A stretch of 64,000 nucleotides of DNA from VRUE01 sp963701265 (lineage in GTDB: Bacteria; Actinomycetota; Thermoleophilia; Solirubrobacterales; 70-9). Made by a program: the position numbers and the translations under genes. The notes beneath the pieces were generated by a model. That model saw only the letters and a program-made list of their open reading frames with translations. It made no database searches and was not told the DNA's origin. The DNA lies in NCBI GenBank assembly GCA_963701265.1, contig OY969581.1, positions 496,001-560,000 of the forward strand, given 5' to 3'. Each line of letters opens with the position of its first letter. The stretch's first letter is position 1. Positions 25,011 through 34,457 of the stretch are shown here, piece by piece.

Positions 25011-25430
25011 CTACCGCTTGGCAGGCACGACCAAGACCGGCCGATCGGCCAGATGCAACAGCTTGTTCGGCGTCGACCCGAGGATCATCCCCTTCAACGG
25101 TGCGTCTCCGTAGCTGCCGACGACGATCATCCGCGCGTCGCGCCTATCGGCCACGTCGACGATCGCCTCCGAGCCCCGCTTGGCGACCAGCTCGACCTGA
25201 ACCGTGGCTCCTGTGGCCTCGGCCTGGTGCTTGGCCTCTTCCAGCACCTTCGTGCCCCGTTCTTCGATCGCGTCCTCGTGTTCGGCGATCTCGCCGCCCC
25301 AGAGTCCTGGTGGCGAGTAGCCAAAGACGACGACCACCTCGTCGCCCAGCGCCTGCGCCGTCCGCAGCCCCTCGTCGAGCGCAGCTCGGCTGCAATCCGA
25401 ACCGTCGTAGCCGACCACTATCTGGCTCAT
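25011..25430 (-). CDS. Universal stress protein (UspA family)
   Basis: 139 residues. It begins VVGYDGSDCSRAALDEGL and ends with the ATP-binding signature GSYGDAPLKGMILGS, then NKLLHLADRPVLVVP. This is the G-2x-G-9x-G-S/T pattern of nucleotide-binding Usp proteins. It starts one base after the stop of the permease gene (25432), so it is the second gene of that operon and may modulate the transporter, as Usp proteins next to transporters often do. Confidence 0.93.
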   Translation of the reverse strand: MSQIVVGYDGSDCSRAALDEGLRTAQALGDEVVVVFGYSPPGLWGGEIAEHEDAIEERGTKVLEEAKHQAEATGATVQVELVAKRGSEAIVDVADRRDARMIVVGSYGDAPLKGMILGSTPNKLLHLADRPVLVVPAKR

Positions 25431-25431
25431 C

Positions 25432-26991
25432 TCAGTCTCCCTTCCCGTCTCCGGCCGCGATCGGCTCGGGCGGCAGCTCGGCTTCGCCCTCGAGGAACCC
25501 GGCGGGGACCACCTCCGGTTTGCGCTTGAAGAACTCCGGCACCTTGCGCCACTGCACGAACATCAGCAGCACGCCGAGGATGAGGAAGAAGACGGCGATC
25601 ACCAGCGGAGGCCCGATCCCGAACCAGGAGTTGCCCGATTCGGAGTTGGCCGGATCGGAGAGTTCGATCGCGTTCTTGACCAGCAGGTAGAAGAGGATGA
25701 CGCCGCCCAGGGCCGGCCCGAGCCCGATGAAGAAGAAGTTCTTGACGCTGCGGAAGAGCTCGCGCCGGTAATAGATCGTGCAGGCGAAGCCGGTGAGGCC
25801 GATGTAGAAGGAGATCATCAGGCCGAGCGCCGCCAGCGAGTCGAAGAGGATGTCTTCGCTGACCAAGGTCAGGCTGACGTACCAGACGATCGAGGCGATG
25901 CCCATCAGCACGGTCGAGATGTGGGGGGTGAGGAAGCGGGGGTGAACCTTGCCGAGGCTCTTCGGCATCGCGTTGGCGCGCGCCATCGAGAGCGTGGTGC
26001 GGGCGGTGGGCAGGATCGTCGTCTGGGTCGACGCCGCTGCCGAGGAGAGCACGGCGATGATCAGGATCTTGTCCAAGGGCGAGCCGAAGACCTCGGTGCC
26101 GAGCGAGCTGAGCACGTCTTCCTGGTTTTCGACCAGCTGGTCGACGCCGGCGTAGGCCTGCGCGGCGACCGCGACGATCAGGTAGATGCCGAGCAGGATC
26201 AGGGTGCTGACAACGGTGGCGCGCCCGGGCGCCTCGTCGGGATTTTCCGTCTCCTCATTGACCGTCGCCGTCGTGTCCCAGCCCCAATAGATGAAGACCG
26301 CCAGCAGCATCCCGGCCGAGATCTCGCTGGGACTGAGGCTGAAGGGGTTGATCCAGGAAAGGCTCGGGTCGATCGAGGTGTCCAGGGCATCGCCGGTGTA
26401 GACCTTGATCAAGGCAACAACGGCGAATGCGGCGAGGGTGATGATCTCCGCCGCCAGCAGGCCGACCTGGGTCCGCGCCGAGAGCTCGATCCCGATCACG
26501 ACGATCGTGGTCATGATCGCGATCCAGATCACGCCGACCGCGGTCACCGCCGCGGTCGATTCGGCGGCTGAGGTCCAGCTGAAGAGTTCGAAGGTGTAGA
26601 GGCCGGCGATCTGGGCCAGGTTCGCCATCACGATTACGTCGGCGACGACGATCGTCCAGCCGGCGATCCAGCCCAGCTGCGGGCCCATCGCCTTGGTCAC
26701 CCAGGAGAAGCTGGTGCCGCAATCCGGGTCGGCCTTGTTCATGTAGTAGTAGCCGGCCGCGACGAGGAACATCGGGATGAAGCTGATCAGCAGCACCGCC
26801 GGCGACTGCAGGGCGACGGCGGCGGCGATGAAGCCGAGGGTGGCGGCGAGGCTGTAGCCGGGCGCCGTCGAGGCGACGCCGATGACGACGCTGGAGACGA
26901 AGCCGATCGCGTTCTTCTTCAGCCCCTTGTCGCCGCCGCTGGGGACCGCCGGGGTCTTCGCTCTGGTCGGGGGGACCGCTGAGCTCTCCAT
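25432..26991 (-). CDS. APC-superfamily amino acid/amine permease
   Basis: 519 residues from ATG 26991, which is preceded by the strong site AAGGAGAGG; a start at 27018 lacks one. About twelve membrane helices. The first helix has the GVASTAPGYSLAATLGF break (the APC substrate-binding loop), later YYMNKADPDCGTSFSW and GWDTTATVNEETENP. The long polar C-terminus is cytoplasmic. It probably imports amino acids or polyamine-like compounds for the divergent transaminase operon. The shared 217-nt upstream region holds a 9-bp palindrome. Confidence 0.87.
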   Translation of the reverse strand: MESSAVPPTRAKTPAVPSGGDKGLKKNAIGFVSSVVIGVASTAPGYSLAATLGFIAAAVALQSPAVLLISFIPMFLVAAGYYYMNKADPDCGTSFSWVTKAMGPQLGWIAGWTIVVADVIVMANLAQIAGLYTFELFSWTSAAESTAAVTAVGVIWIAIMTTIVVIGIELSARTQVGLLAAEIITLAAFAVVALIKVYTGDALDTSIDPSLSWINPFSLSPSEISAGMLLAVFIYWGWDTTATVNEETENPDEAPGRATVVSTLILLGIYLIVAVAAQAYAGVDQLVENQEDVLSSLGTEVFGSPLDKILIIAVLSSAAASTQTTILPTARTTLSMARANAMPKSLGKVHPRFLTPHISTVLMGIASIVWYVSLTLVSEDILFDSLAALGLMISFYIGLTGFACTIYYRRELFRSVKNFFFIGLGPALGGVILFYLLVKNAIELSDPANSESGNSWFGIGPPLVIAVFFLILGVLLMFVQWRKVPEFFKRKPEVVPAGFLEGEAELPPEPIAAGDGKGD

Positions 26992-27096
26992 ACCTCTCCT
27001 TCCGTCGATCCGCCGCACTCGTGCGCGGCGACTGCACCAAAGTAGGACTGGTACCCGATTTGCACAAGTTGCAGATGTCCCAAATGTCCATCAGGT

Positions 27097-27117
27097 ACTT
27101 GTACGCTTCGTACAAGT
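27097..27117. promoter_or_regulatory. Candidate operator of the divergent permease/transaminase region
   Basis: A perfect inverted repeat ACTTGTACG, CTT, CGTACAAGT lies roughly midway between permease start 26991 and transaminase start 27209. A direct repeat of ATGTCC lies just to the left (27075-27090). It is a plausible binding site for the PucR-type regulator encoded downstream. Confidence 0.5.
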
Positions 27118-27208
27118 CATTCCCTGGGACTCTCCCAAGCGAACATTGCAAGTGCGCTATACCAGTTCTAGCTTTGTCCATATCGTCGTAGCGTGAGAGG
27201 AGATTGAC

Positions 27209-28606
27209 ATGGCCGTTGTGTCGCAACCGGGTTCCGGGCCGGATTCGGCAGCGAGCTCAGGCCTGCAGGAGATGGCGCGGCGCCACCTCTGGATGCACTT
27301 CTCGCGGATGGGGTCCTACAGCGCCGAGCACGAGATCCCGATCATCGTCCGCGCCGACGGCTGTTACGTCTACGACGACCACGGCAACCGCTACCTCGAC
27401 GGCCTCTCCGGCCTCTTCTGCGTCAACGCCGGCCACGGCCGCACCGAGATCGGCGAAGCAGCCGCTCGCCAGGTCGAGGAACTCGACTTCTACACGCTCT
27501 GGAGCTACGCCCACCCGCGCGCGATCGAACTCGCCACCCGCCTCGCCGGGCTCGCCCCCGGTGACCTCAACCGCGTCTTCTTCACCTCCGGCGGCTCGGA
27601 GTCGGTCGAGTCGGCGCTGAAGCTGGCCCGCAACTACCACCGGGCGCTTGGTAAAGGGCAGAAGCACAAGGTGATCGCCCGCGAGATCGCCTACCACGGC
27701 ACCTCTCTGGGGGCGCTCTCGGCAACCGGCATCACCGAGCTGCGCTCGCAGTTCGAGCCGCTCGTCCCCGGCGGCTGCCACGTGCCCAACACCAACCTCT
27801 ACCGCTGGCCCGAGGACCGTCACCCGCTCTGGGCGGCGACCGCGATCGAGGAGCGGATCCAGTTCGAGGGCCCCGAGACCGTTGCCGCGGTGATCCTCGA
27901 GCCGGTGCAGAACGCCGGTGGTTGCTTCGTCCCGCCCGAGGGGTATTTCGAGCGCGTGCGCGAGATCTGCGACCGCTACGACGTGCTGATGATTTCCGAT
28001 GAGGTGATCTGCGCCTGGGGCCGGCTCGGCCACTATTTCGGCTGCGAACGCTTCGGCTACGTGCCCGACCTGATCACGGTGGCCAAGGGGCTCACCTCCG
28101 CCTACGCGCCGATGGGTGCGGTGATCGCCTCCGACGCCGTCGCCGCTCCGTTCATGGAGGGCGACGCCTCCTTCGCGCATGGCTTCACCTTCGCCGGCCA
28201 CCCGATCGCCTCGGCGATGGCGATGGCCAACCTCGACATCTTCGAGCGCGAGGACCTCTGCGGCCACGTGCTCGCCAAGGAGGGCGAGTTCCGCCAGATG
28301 CTGGAGACGCTGCGAGACCTGCCGATCGTCGGTGACGTGCGCGGCGCTGGCTTTTTCCAGGCGATCGAGCTGGTCAAGGACCGCGAGACAAAAGAGACCT
28401 TCAGCGATGAGGAGGCCGAGGACCTGCTGCGCGGCTTCCTCTCCGCCGAGCTCTACAAGCGCGGCTTGATCTGCCGCGCCGATGATCGCGGCGACCCGGT
28501 TGTACAGCTTGCCCCGCCGCTGATCGCCGACACCGAGCAATTCGAAGAGATCCACGACGTTCTGCGCGGCGTCCTGACCGAGGCCTGGGAGCGGGTCCAG
28601 AAATAG
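27209..28606 (+). CDS. Class III PLP-dependent aminotransferase (omega-amino acid/amine:pyruvate type)
   Basis: 465 residues with GAGGAGATTGAC just before the ATG. Signature VLMISDEVICAWGRLGHYFGC is followed by the PLP-lysine segment DLITVAKGLTSAYAPMGAV (Lys293), and earlier FFTSGGSESVESALKLARNY binds PLP phosphate. Class III enzymes move the terminal amino group of beta-alanine, GABA, putrescine or related amines to pyruvate or 2-oxoglutarate. The alanine dehydrogenase two genes downstream favours pyruvate as acceptor. It is the first gene of a four-gene run ending at 32693. Confidence 0.92.
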   Translation: MAVVSQPGSGPDSAASSGLQEMARRHLWMHFSRMGSYSAEHEIPIIVRADGCYVYDDHGNRYLDGLSGLFCVNAGHGRTEIGEAAARQVEELDFYTLWSYAHPRAIELATRLAGLAPGDLNRVFFTSGGSESVESALKLARNYHRALGKGQKHKVIAREIAYHGTSLGALSATGITELRSQFEPLVPGGCHVPNTNLYRWPEDRHPLWAATAIEERIQFEGPETVAAVILEPVQNAGGCFVPPEGYFERVREICDRYDVLMISDEVICAWGRLGHYFGCERFGYVPDLITVAKGLTSAYAPMGAVIASDAVAAPFMEGDASFAHGFTFAGHPIASAMAMANLDIFEREDLCGHVLAKEGEFRQMLETLRDLPIVGDVRGAGFFQAIELVKDRETKETFSDEEAEDLLRGFLSAELYKRGLICRADDRGDPVVQLAPPLIADTEQFEEIHDVLRGVLTEAWERVQK

Positions 28607-28614
28607 GCGGGCGC

Positions 28615-30171
28615 GTGCTTACCGTCCAAAGCCTGCTTGACGAACTCGACCTCGAGCTCGCGGCGGGTGCCAGCGCGGCCGAGGCGCCGGTGCGCTGGGT
28701 CCATATATCCGAGCTCGAGGACCCGACCCCCTGGCTCTCCGGTGGCGAGCTGATGCTGACCACGGGGATCCCGCTGGGCAGCGCCGCCAAACAGCGGGCC
28801 TTCGTCAAGCTGCTCGCCGACCACAACCTCGCCGGGCTCGGCTTCGGCACCGGCTTCAACCACGATTCGCTGCCGAAAGCGCTGGTCGAGGAGGCCAAGA
28901 AACGCGACTTCCCGCTCTTTGAGGTCCCCTACTCGACGCCCTTCATCGCGATCACCGAGAAGGCCTTCGCCCGGCTCGTCAACGAGCAGTACGAGGTGCT
29001 GCAGCGTGGCATCGCCGTGCAGCGGCGGCTCGAGCGGCTGGTCCTCGAAGAGCGCGGCCTGGAGGAGATCGTGGCGACGATCGCCTCCGCCGTTGGCGGC
29101 ACGGTGGCGATCCTCGGCGGCCGCGGCGAGCGCCTCGCCGGGCGCGGCTTCCGCCGCGAGCTCTCCGCCGAGGCGGTCAACGCGATCCGCGAGGAAGCCC
29201 TGCGCCACACCGCCGACGGGCACCCATTCGTGCCGGCGCACCCCACTGTGGCGGGTCGGGCTCTAGCCCACCCGGTGATCTCTCCGGGCGGGGGCCCGCC
29301 GCAGGCCTGGGTCGTGATCGTGCGCGATTCCGGTGGCCTCGGCGATTTCGAGCGGCTGATCCTGCAGCAGGCGGTGGCGGTGGTGGCGCTGGAGCTGATG
29401 CGCCGCCGCGTCGCTCGCGAGACCGAGCGTCGGCTTGCCGGCGACGTGCTCGCCGGAGCGCTGGGCGGCCGGCTCGAGCCCTCGGAGCTGCGCCGCCGGC
29501 TCGAGCCCTTCGGCATCGGCGATGAAGCTGCGGTATTGGTCTTCGACCTCGACGACCCGGCGGCCGCCGAGGCAGCGCTGGAGCGAGCGCTTGCCGCCGA
29601 TGCTTGCCCGGCCGTGGTGGCGCCACACGCGAGCGGCCGCCGCGAGCTGCTCTGCGCCGTCGTCGATGCCGCCGACCGTGACCCCGTCGACCTCGCCGCC
29701 GACGCCCGCAAGGCCTTGATCAAGGACCGCGGCGCCGTGCGGGCTGCGGCGAGCCGGCCGGCACCCCCAGAGAACTTGCGTCACTCCTTCCATGAGGCCC
29801 GCTGTGCCTTGGAGGCGACCTCGATCAACAACGGCAGCGCCCCGGAGGTGGCCTCCTGGCGCGACCTCGGCGCCTTCACCCTGCTGCTCTCCATTCAGGA
29901 CGACGAGGCGCTGAAGCTCTACTGCGACAGCGTGCTGGGGCCGATCGAGGAGGGCGACGAGGAGTACGGCGGCGAGCTGCTGCGCTCGCTCGAGGCCTTC
30001 ATCGAGCAGAACGGCCAGTGGGAGAAAGCCGCCCGCCAGGTCTACTGCCACCGCCACACGCTGCGCTACCGGATGCGCAAAGTCGAGGAGCTGACCGGCC
30101 GCGACCTCTCGCGCGCCCACGACCGGATCGAGTTCTGGCTGGCGATCCGCGCAAGGGAGCTGGTCGCGTGA
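28615..30171 (+). CDS. PucR-family transcriptional regulator
   Basis: 518 residues from GTG 28615, eight nt after the transaminase stop. The N-terminal PucR domain (LTVQSLLDELDLEL, PTPWLSGGELMLTTGIPLG) is followed by a GGDEF-like middle and the C-terminal HTH_30 (QVYCHRHTLRYRMRKVEEL). PucR-type proteins activate purine, amino-acid or amine catabolic operons when bound to a substrate. The position inside the operon and the GTGA overlap with ald point to local control. Confidence 0.92.
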   Translation: MLTVQSLLDELDLELAAGASAAEAPVRWVHISELEDPTPWLSGGELMLTTGIPLGSAAKQRAFVKLLADHNLAGLGFGTGFNHDSLPKALVEEAKKRDFPLFEVPYSTPFIAITEKAFARLVNEQYEVLQRGIAVQRRLERLVLEERGLEEIVATIASAVGGTVAILGGRGERLAGRGFRRELSAEAVNAIREEALRHTADGHPFVPAHPTVAGRALAHPVISPGGGPPQAWVVIVRDSGGLGDFERLILQQAVAVVALELMRRRVARETERRLAGDVLAGALGGRLEPSELRRRLEPFGIGDEAAVLVFDLDDPAAAEAALERALAADACPAVVAPHASGRRELLCAVVDAADRDPVDLAADARKALIKDRGAVRAAASRPAPPENLRHSFHEARCALEATSINNGSAPEVASWRDLGAFTLLLSIQDDEALKLYCDSVLGPIEEGDEEYGGELLRSLEAFIEQNGQWEKAARQVYCHRHTLRYRMRKVEELTGRDLSRAHDRIEFWLAIRARELVA

Positions 30172-31310
30172 GGGTCGGCATCCCGGCCGAGGTCAAGCCC
30201 GACGAGTACCGGGTCGCGATCACGCCGGCCGGCGTGCGCGAGATGTCCGTGCACGGACACGAGGTCCTGGTCGAGGCAGGCGCCGGCGAGGGCAGCGCGA
30301 TCACCGACGCGGAGTTCGAGGCCCAGGGTGCCCGCATGGTCGCCGACGCGTCCGCGGTTTTCGGCGAGGCCGAGATGGTGCTCAAGGTCAAGGAGCCGCA
30401 GCCGCCCGAGGTCGAGATGCTGCGTCCCGGCCAGCTGCTCTTCACCTACCTGCACCTCGCCCCGGACCCCGATCTGACCCGCGGGCTCTGCGACTCGGGC
30501 GCGACCTGCGTCGCCTACGAGACGGTCGAGGACGGGCGCGGGCGCCTGCCGCTGCTGGCGCCGATGAGCGAGATCGCCGGCAAGATCGCCACCCAGGCCG
30601 GCGCCTTCATGCTCGAGAAGCCCCTCGGCGGGCGCGGAATCTTGCTCGGTGGAGTGCCTGGCGTCGCCGCCGCCAATGTGATGGTGATTGGCGGCGGCGT
30701 CGTCGGCATGAACGCCGCCTTCATCGCGATCGGCATGGGCGCCGACGTCTTCATCTTCGACAAGTCGATCGACCGGCTGCGCGAGCTCGAGGTCGACTTC
30801 GCCGGCAGCTGCTCGACCGTCTACTCGACCACGCTGGCGGTGGAGGAGATGCTGCCGCGCGCCGACCTGGTGATCGGCGCCGTGCTCGTCCACGGTGCCC
30901 GCGCCCCCTTCGTCGTGCGCCGTGAGCAGTTGGCGCTGATGAAGCCCGGCGCGGTCCTGGTCGACGTCGCGATCGACCAGGGCGGTTGCTTTGAGACCTC
31001 GCGGCCGACGACGCACCAGGAGCCGACCTTCGAAGTCGACGGGATCACCCACTACTGCGTCGCCAACATGCCCGGCGCGGTGCCGATCACCTCGACCCAC
31101 GCGCTGACCAACGCGACCCTGCCCTACGCGATCGCCCTCGCCGACGAAGGCGTCGCCGGGGCGATCCGGCGCGACCCGGGGCTGCGGCCGGGGGTCAACG
31201 TGGCCGGGGGCGTGGTCACGCATCCCGCGGTTGCCGAGGGGGTAGAGATGGACTGCGTCCCGGTTGAGGAGGCGCTCGAGCTCGAACAAGTTGAAACAAC
31301 CACGACCTGA
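30168..31310 (+). CDS. ald: Alanine dehydrogenase
   Basis: 380 residues from GTG 30168, whose GTGA overlaps the regulator stop; the frame is open further upstream but homology starts here (RVGIPAEVKPDEYRVAITP). Substrate residues are Lys75 in LKVKEP and His96 in FTYLHLAPD, and the NAD-binding motif is VMVIGGGVVGMNAA near 160. It converts L-alanine plus NAD to pyruvate, ammonia and NADH. In this operon it would regenerate the pyruvate acceptor used by the transaminase and release the amine nitrogen. Confidence 0.95.
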   Translation: MRVGIPAEVKPDEYRVAITPAGVREMSVHGHEVLVEAGAGEGSAITDAEFEAQGARMVADASAVFGEAEMVLKVKEPQPPEVEMLRPGQLLFTYLHLAPDPDLTRGLCDSGATCVAYETVEDGRGRLPLLAPMSEIAGKIATQAGAFMLEKPLGGRGILLGGVPGVAAANVMVIGGGVVGMNAAFIAIGMGADVFIFDKSIDRLRELEVDFAGSCSTVYSTTLAVEEMLPRADLVIGAVLVHGARAPFVVRREQLALMKPGAVLVDVAIDQGGCFETSRPTTHQEPTFEVDGITHYCVANMPGAVPITSTHALTNATLPYAIALADEGVAGAIRRDPGLRPGVNVAGGVVTHPAVAEGVEMDCVPVEEALELEQVETTTT

Positions 31311-31325
31311 GAAGGAGAGGAGTCG

Positions 31326-32693
31326 ATGAGCACCTACGCGGTCGTCAACCCTGCCACCGGCGAGAAGGTCAAGGAGTACGAGGAGATAAGCGACGTCGAC
31401 TTGGACGCGGTGATCGCGAGGGCCGACGCCGCCTACAGGGGCTGGACTGCCTCGACCACAGTCGCCGAGCGGGCGGGACTGATCCGCAGGGTCGGCGAGC
31501 TGCACGGCGAGCGGCGCGAGAAGCTGGCCGAGATCATCGGCCGCGAGATGGGCAAGCCGGTCGAGCAGGCGCTCGGCGAGGTCGACTTCGCGGTCGAGAT
31601 CTACGCCTACTACGCCGACAAAGCCGAGGAGCTGATGGCGGATGAGCCGATCGCGCTGCTCGGCGGCGAGGGCACGGCGGTGGTTCGCCGCAGTGCCTTC
31701 GGCGTCCTGCTCGGGATCATGCCCTGGAACTTCCCCTACTACCAGGTGGCTCGCTTCGCCGCCCCGAATCTGGTGATCGGCAACCCGATCCTGCTCAAGC
31801 ACGCTCCGCAGTGCCCGGAATCGGCCGAGGCCATACAGCAGGTCTTCGATGACGCCGGCTTCCCCGAGGGCGCCTACGAGAACATCTACGCCAGTAACGA
31901 GCAGATCAGCTCGGTGATCGCCGATCCTCGCGTGCACGGCGTCTCGGTTACGGGCTCGGAGCGGGCCGGCGCGGCGGTCGCCGAGGTTGCCGGCCGCAAC
32001 CTGAAGAAGGTCGTGCTCGAGCTGGGCGGCTCGGATCCGTTCATCCTGCTTGGCTCCGACGACCTCGAGGCGGCGGCGAGCGCGGCCGCGGAAGCGCGGC
32101 TCGACAATGCCGGCCAGTCCTGCAACGCGGCCAAGCGGTTCATCGTCGTCGACCAGCTCTACGACGAGTTCCTGGAGAAGTTCAAGGCCGCCCTGACTGC
32201 CTCGGCACCGGGCGACCCGACCTCTGAGGACACCGCTGTCGGCCCACTCTCCTCCGAGACCGCGGCCGACCGGCTCGAGGACCAGGTCAGGCGGGCTGTC
32301 GACGGTGGTGCCGAGATCGTCGCCGGTGGAAGCCGCGATGGCAACTTCTTCGAGCCGACGATCCTCACCGGGATCGAGCCGGGCGCCGAAGCCTCCCAGG
32401 AAGAGTTCTTCGGCCCGGTCGCCCAGGTCTACCGGGTCGGCTCCGAGGATGAGGCGGTTGAGCTTGCCAACCAGACGCCGTTCGGGCTCGGCTCCTATGT
32501 GATGACGACAGACGCCGAGCAGGGCGAGCGGGTTGCCGACAAGATCGAAGCGGGGATGGTCTACGTCAACCTGGTCGGGGCCGACAGCCCAGAGCTGCCC
32601 TTCGGCGGCTTCAAGCGCTCGGGCTTCGGTCGCGAGCTGGGTCGCTACGGCATTGACGAGTTCGTCAACAAGAAGCTGATCCGCAGCGCCTGA
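31326..32693 (+). CDS. Aldehyde dehydrogenase, succinate-semialdehyde-dehydrogenase type
   Basis: 455 residues with a strong upstream site (GAAGGAGAGGAG). Catalytic Cys266 lies in NAGQSCNAAKRF, and the general-base Glu232 in LELGGSDPF. PWNFPYYQVARFAAP is the cofactor/substrate region typical of the short GabD2/NAD(P)-dependent SSADH branch (about 455 residues). It would oxidise the semialdehyde made by the transaminase to a dicarboxylic acid. Last gene of the amine operon. Confidence 0.92.
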   Translation: MSTYAVVNPATGEKVKEYEEISDVDLDAVIARADAAYRGWTASTTVAERAGLIRRVGELHGERREKLAEIIGREMGKPVEQALGEVDFAVEIYAYYADKAEELMADEPIALLGGEGTAVVRRSAFGVLLGIMPWNFPYYQVARFAAPNLVIGNPILLKHAPQCPESAEAIQQVFDDAGFPEGAYENIYASNEQISSVIADPRVHGVSVTGSERAGAAVAEVAGRNLKKVVLELGGSDPFILLGSDDLEAAASAAAEARLDNAGQSCNAAKRFIVVDQLYDEFLEKFKAALTASAPGDPTSEDTAVGPLSSETAADRLEDQVRRAVDGGAEIVAGGSRDGNFFEPTILTGIEPGAEASQEEFFGPVAQVYRVGSEDEAVELANQTPFGLGSYVMTTDAEQGERVADKIEAGMVYVNLVGADSPELPFGGFKRSGFGRELGRYGIDEFVNKKLIRSA

Positions 32694-32729
32694 GCGAGTG
32701 GCCGAGGGCCCAAATAGGGTTCAGTCGCA

Positions 32730-34439
32730 ATGAGAAAGCTCCTCCTACCGCTGGCTCTCGTCTTCCTGCTCGCGTCTTTCCTGGCGGCGGCCGCGCCGTC
32801 GGAAGAAGACGCGCGCTGTCACGGGCGGCTGGCGAAGATCGTTGGCACCGACGGCGACGACGTTCTGCTGGGAACTCCCGAGCGCGACGTGATCTGGGGC
32901 GGGGACGGCGACGACACGATCACCGGCAGCCTCGGCAACGACCTGCTCTGCGGCGGTCCCGGCGCCGACCTGGTCCACGGTGGCCGCGGCAACGACATCG
33001 CCGACGGCGGCGCCGGAGCTGATGACCGGGTGATCGGCGACCTCGGCGACGACAAGCTGACCGGCGGCCCCGGCGACGCCGACGAAGTTGCCGGCAGCCT
33101 TGGCATCGACACGATCAACGGCGGTCCCGGCGATTTCGACTTCGTCCACGGCGACTACGGCTACGACCGCATCGACGGTGGGCCGGGCAAGGGCGACATC
33201 GCCTCCTTCGCCACCGACGTCGCCGCCGGCCAGAGCGGTGGAGTAAAGGTCTCGCTAGCCAAGCACCGGGCCAAGGGCGACGGACACGACCGCCTCTTCC
33301 GGGTCGAGAACCTCGAAGGCTCGGCTTTCGACGACATCCTCGTCGGCAACGGCCAAGCCAACGTGATCGACGGCGGGGCCGGCGACGACGTGATCCGCGG
33401 CGGTGGTGGCAAGGACAGCCTGGTCGGCGGCCAGGGAACCGACGGCTGCAACGGTGCCAAGGGACAGACCGTGTCCTGCGGCCGCGAAGCGAAGCTGAAC
33501 GCGTCCGCTTACGTCGACGTCGATCCGATGTCAGGTGGCGGTGGCGGGCTGCAGTTGATCGGCGGCGACGGTCGCGACCAATTCGTGGTCGCCTTCAACG
33601 AAGCCGTCTCGACCTTCGGGATCACCGCCGCGAAGCCGATCGCGATCGGCCCGGGTTGCGGGCGCGTCAGCCCCACCCAGGCGAGCTGTCCAACCGAAGG
33701 GCCGGCTCGTTGGCTGATGGCGGATCTCGGCCCCGGCCGCGACAGCCTCACGATCGAAGGCTCCGTCGCCGGTGCCCAGAACGTGCGCCTCGCCGGCGGG
33801 CTCGGCAACGACACGATCCGCGGTGGCGATGAGGACGACCTGATCGAGGGCGGCTTCGGCGCCGACAAGCTCTACGGCGGTGCCGGGGCCGACGGCCTGA
33901 TCGGCAGCCGGCCCGGACCGACCTTCCTCTACGGCGAAGAGGACGGCGACCTGCTCGCCGCGGGCAGCGGTTGTGCTGGCGGCGCCCTGGTCGGCGGCCC
34001 CGGCCGCGACGACGCCTCCTTCGCCGAGACCCCCTCACACCCCGGCATCCTGCACGTCTCCTTCCCCGCCCACGCCGCTTGGATCGACGCGATCCCGGGT
34101 TGCGACAAAGTCCACCTCTCGCCGACCAACGAGGACATGGAGGGCTCCTTCGACTGGGACATCCTGATCGGGGACGCCCGGCCCAACGCGATCCTCGGCC
34201 AACCCGGCTCCGACTGGTTCTACGGTGGTGGTGGCGATGACGTGATCGACGCCCGCGACGGCACCCGCGACTTCTCGGTCCAGTGCGGTGGCGGCGGTCC
34301 AACCAAGCCGGGGCGCCCGATCCGCGGCACCTCCGAGGGCCGCGCCCTAACCGATCCCTTTGACCCCAGCACCTCGCTCTGCGCGATCACCAAACACGGC
34401 CGTCCTGTTGACGGCCTCGGCAACGCCGACGAGAACTAG
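32730..34439 (+). CDS. Secreted RTX-like (haemolysin-type Ca-binding repeat) protein
   Basis: 569 residues. Signal peptide LLLPLALVFLLASFLAAAA. The body holds at least nine GGxGxDxxx-type nonapeptides in three clusters (about 45-150, 210-240 and 360-400, with one near 500), for example GGDGDDTI, GGAGDDVI, GGLGNDTI and GGGGDDVI. These form calcium-filled parallel beta rolls. A non-repeat insert (about 245-350) separates two clusters. There is no protease, lipase or adhesin domain, and an N-terminal signal rather than a C-terminal type I signal, so export is probably by Sec. Function unknown. Confidence 0.8.
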   Translation: MRKLLLPLALVFLLASFLAAAAPSEEDARCHGRLAKIVGTDGDDVLLGTPERDVIWGGDGDDTITGSLGNDLLCGGPGADLVHGGRGNDIADGGAGADDRVIGDLGDDKLTGGPGDADEVAGSLGIDTINGGPGDFDFVHGDYGYDRIDGGPGKGDIASFATDVAAGQSGGVKVSLAKHRAKGDGHDRLFRVENLEGSAFDDILVGNGQANVIDGGAGDDVIRGGGGKDSLVGGQGTDGCNGAKGQTVSCGREAKLNASAYVDVDPMSGGGGGLQLIGGDGRDQFVVAFNEAVSTFGITAAKPIAIGPGCGRVSPTQASCPTEGPARWLMADLGPGRDSLTIEGSVAGAQNVRLAGGLGNDTIRGGDEDDLIEGGFGADKLYGGAGADGLIGSRPGPTFLYGEEDGDLLAAGSGCAGGALVGGPGRDDASFAETPSHPGILHVSFPAHAAWIDAIPGCDKVHLSPTNEDMEGSFDWDILIGDARPNAILGQPGSDWFYGGGGDDVIDARDGTRDFSVQCGGGGPTKPGRPIRGTSEGRALTDPFDPSTSLCAITKHGRPVDGLGNADEN

Positions 34440-34457
34440 AGCGTTCCGCGGGCCTCG

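Noticed and set aside
30066..31937. 623-codon minus-strand frame across ald and the aldehyde dehydrogenase
   Set aside because: Antisense to two clearly conserved enzymes and without any recognisable motif.
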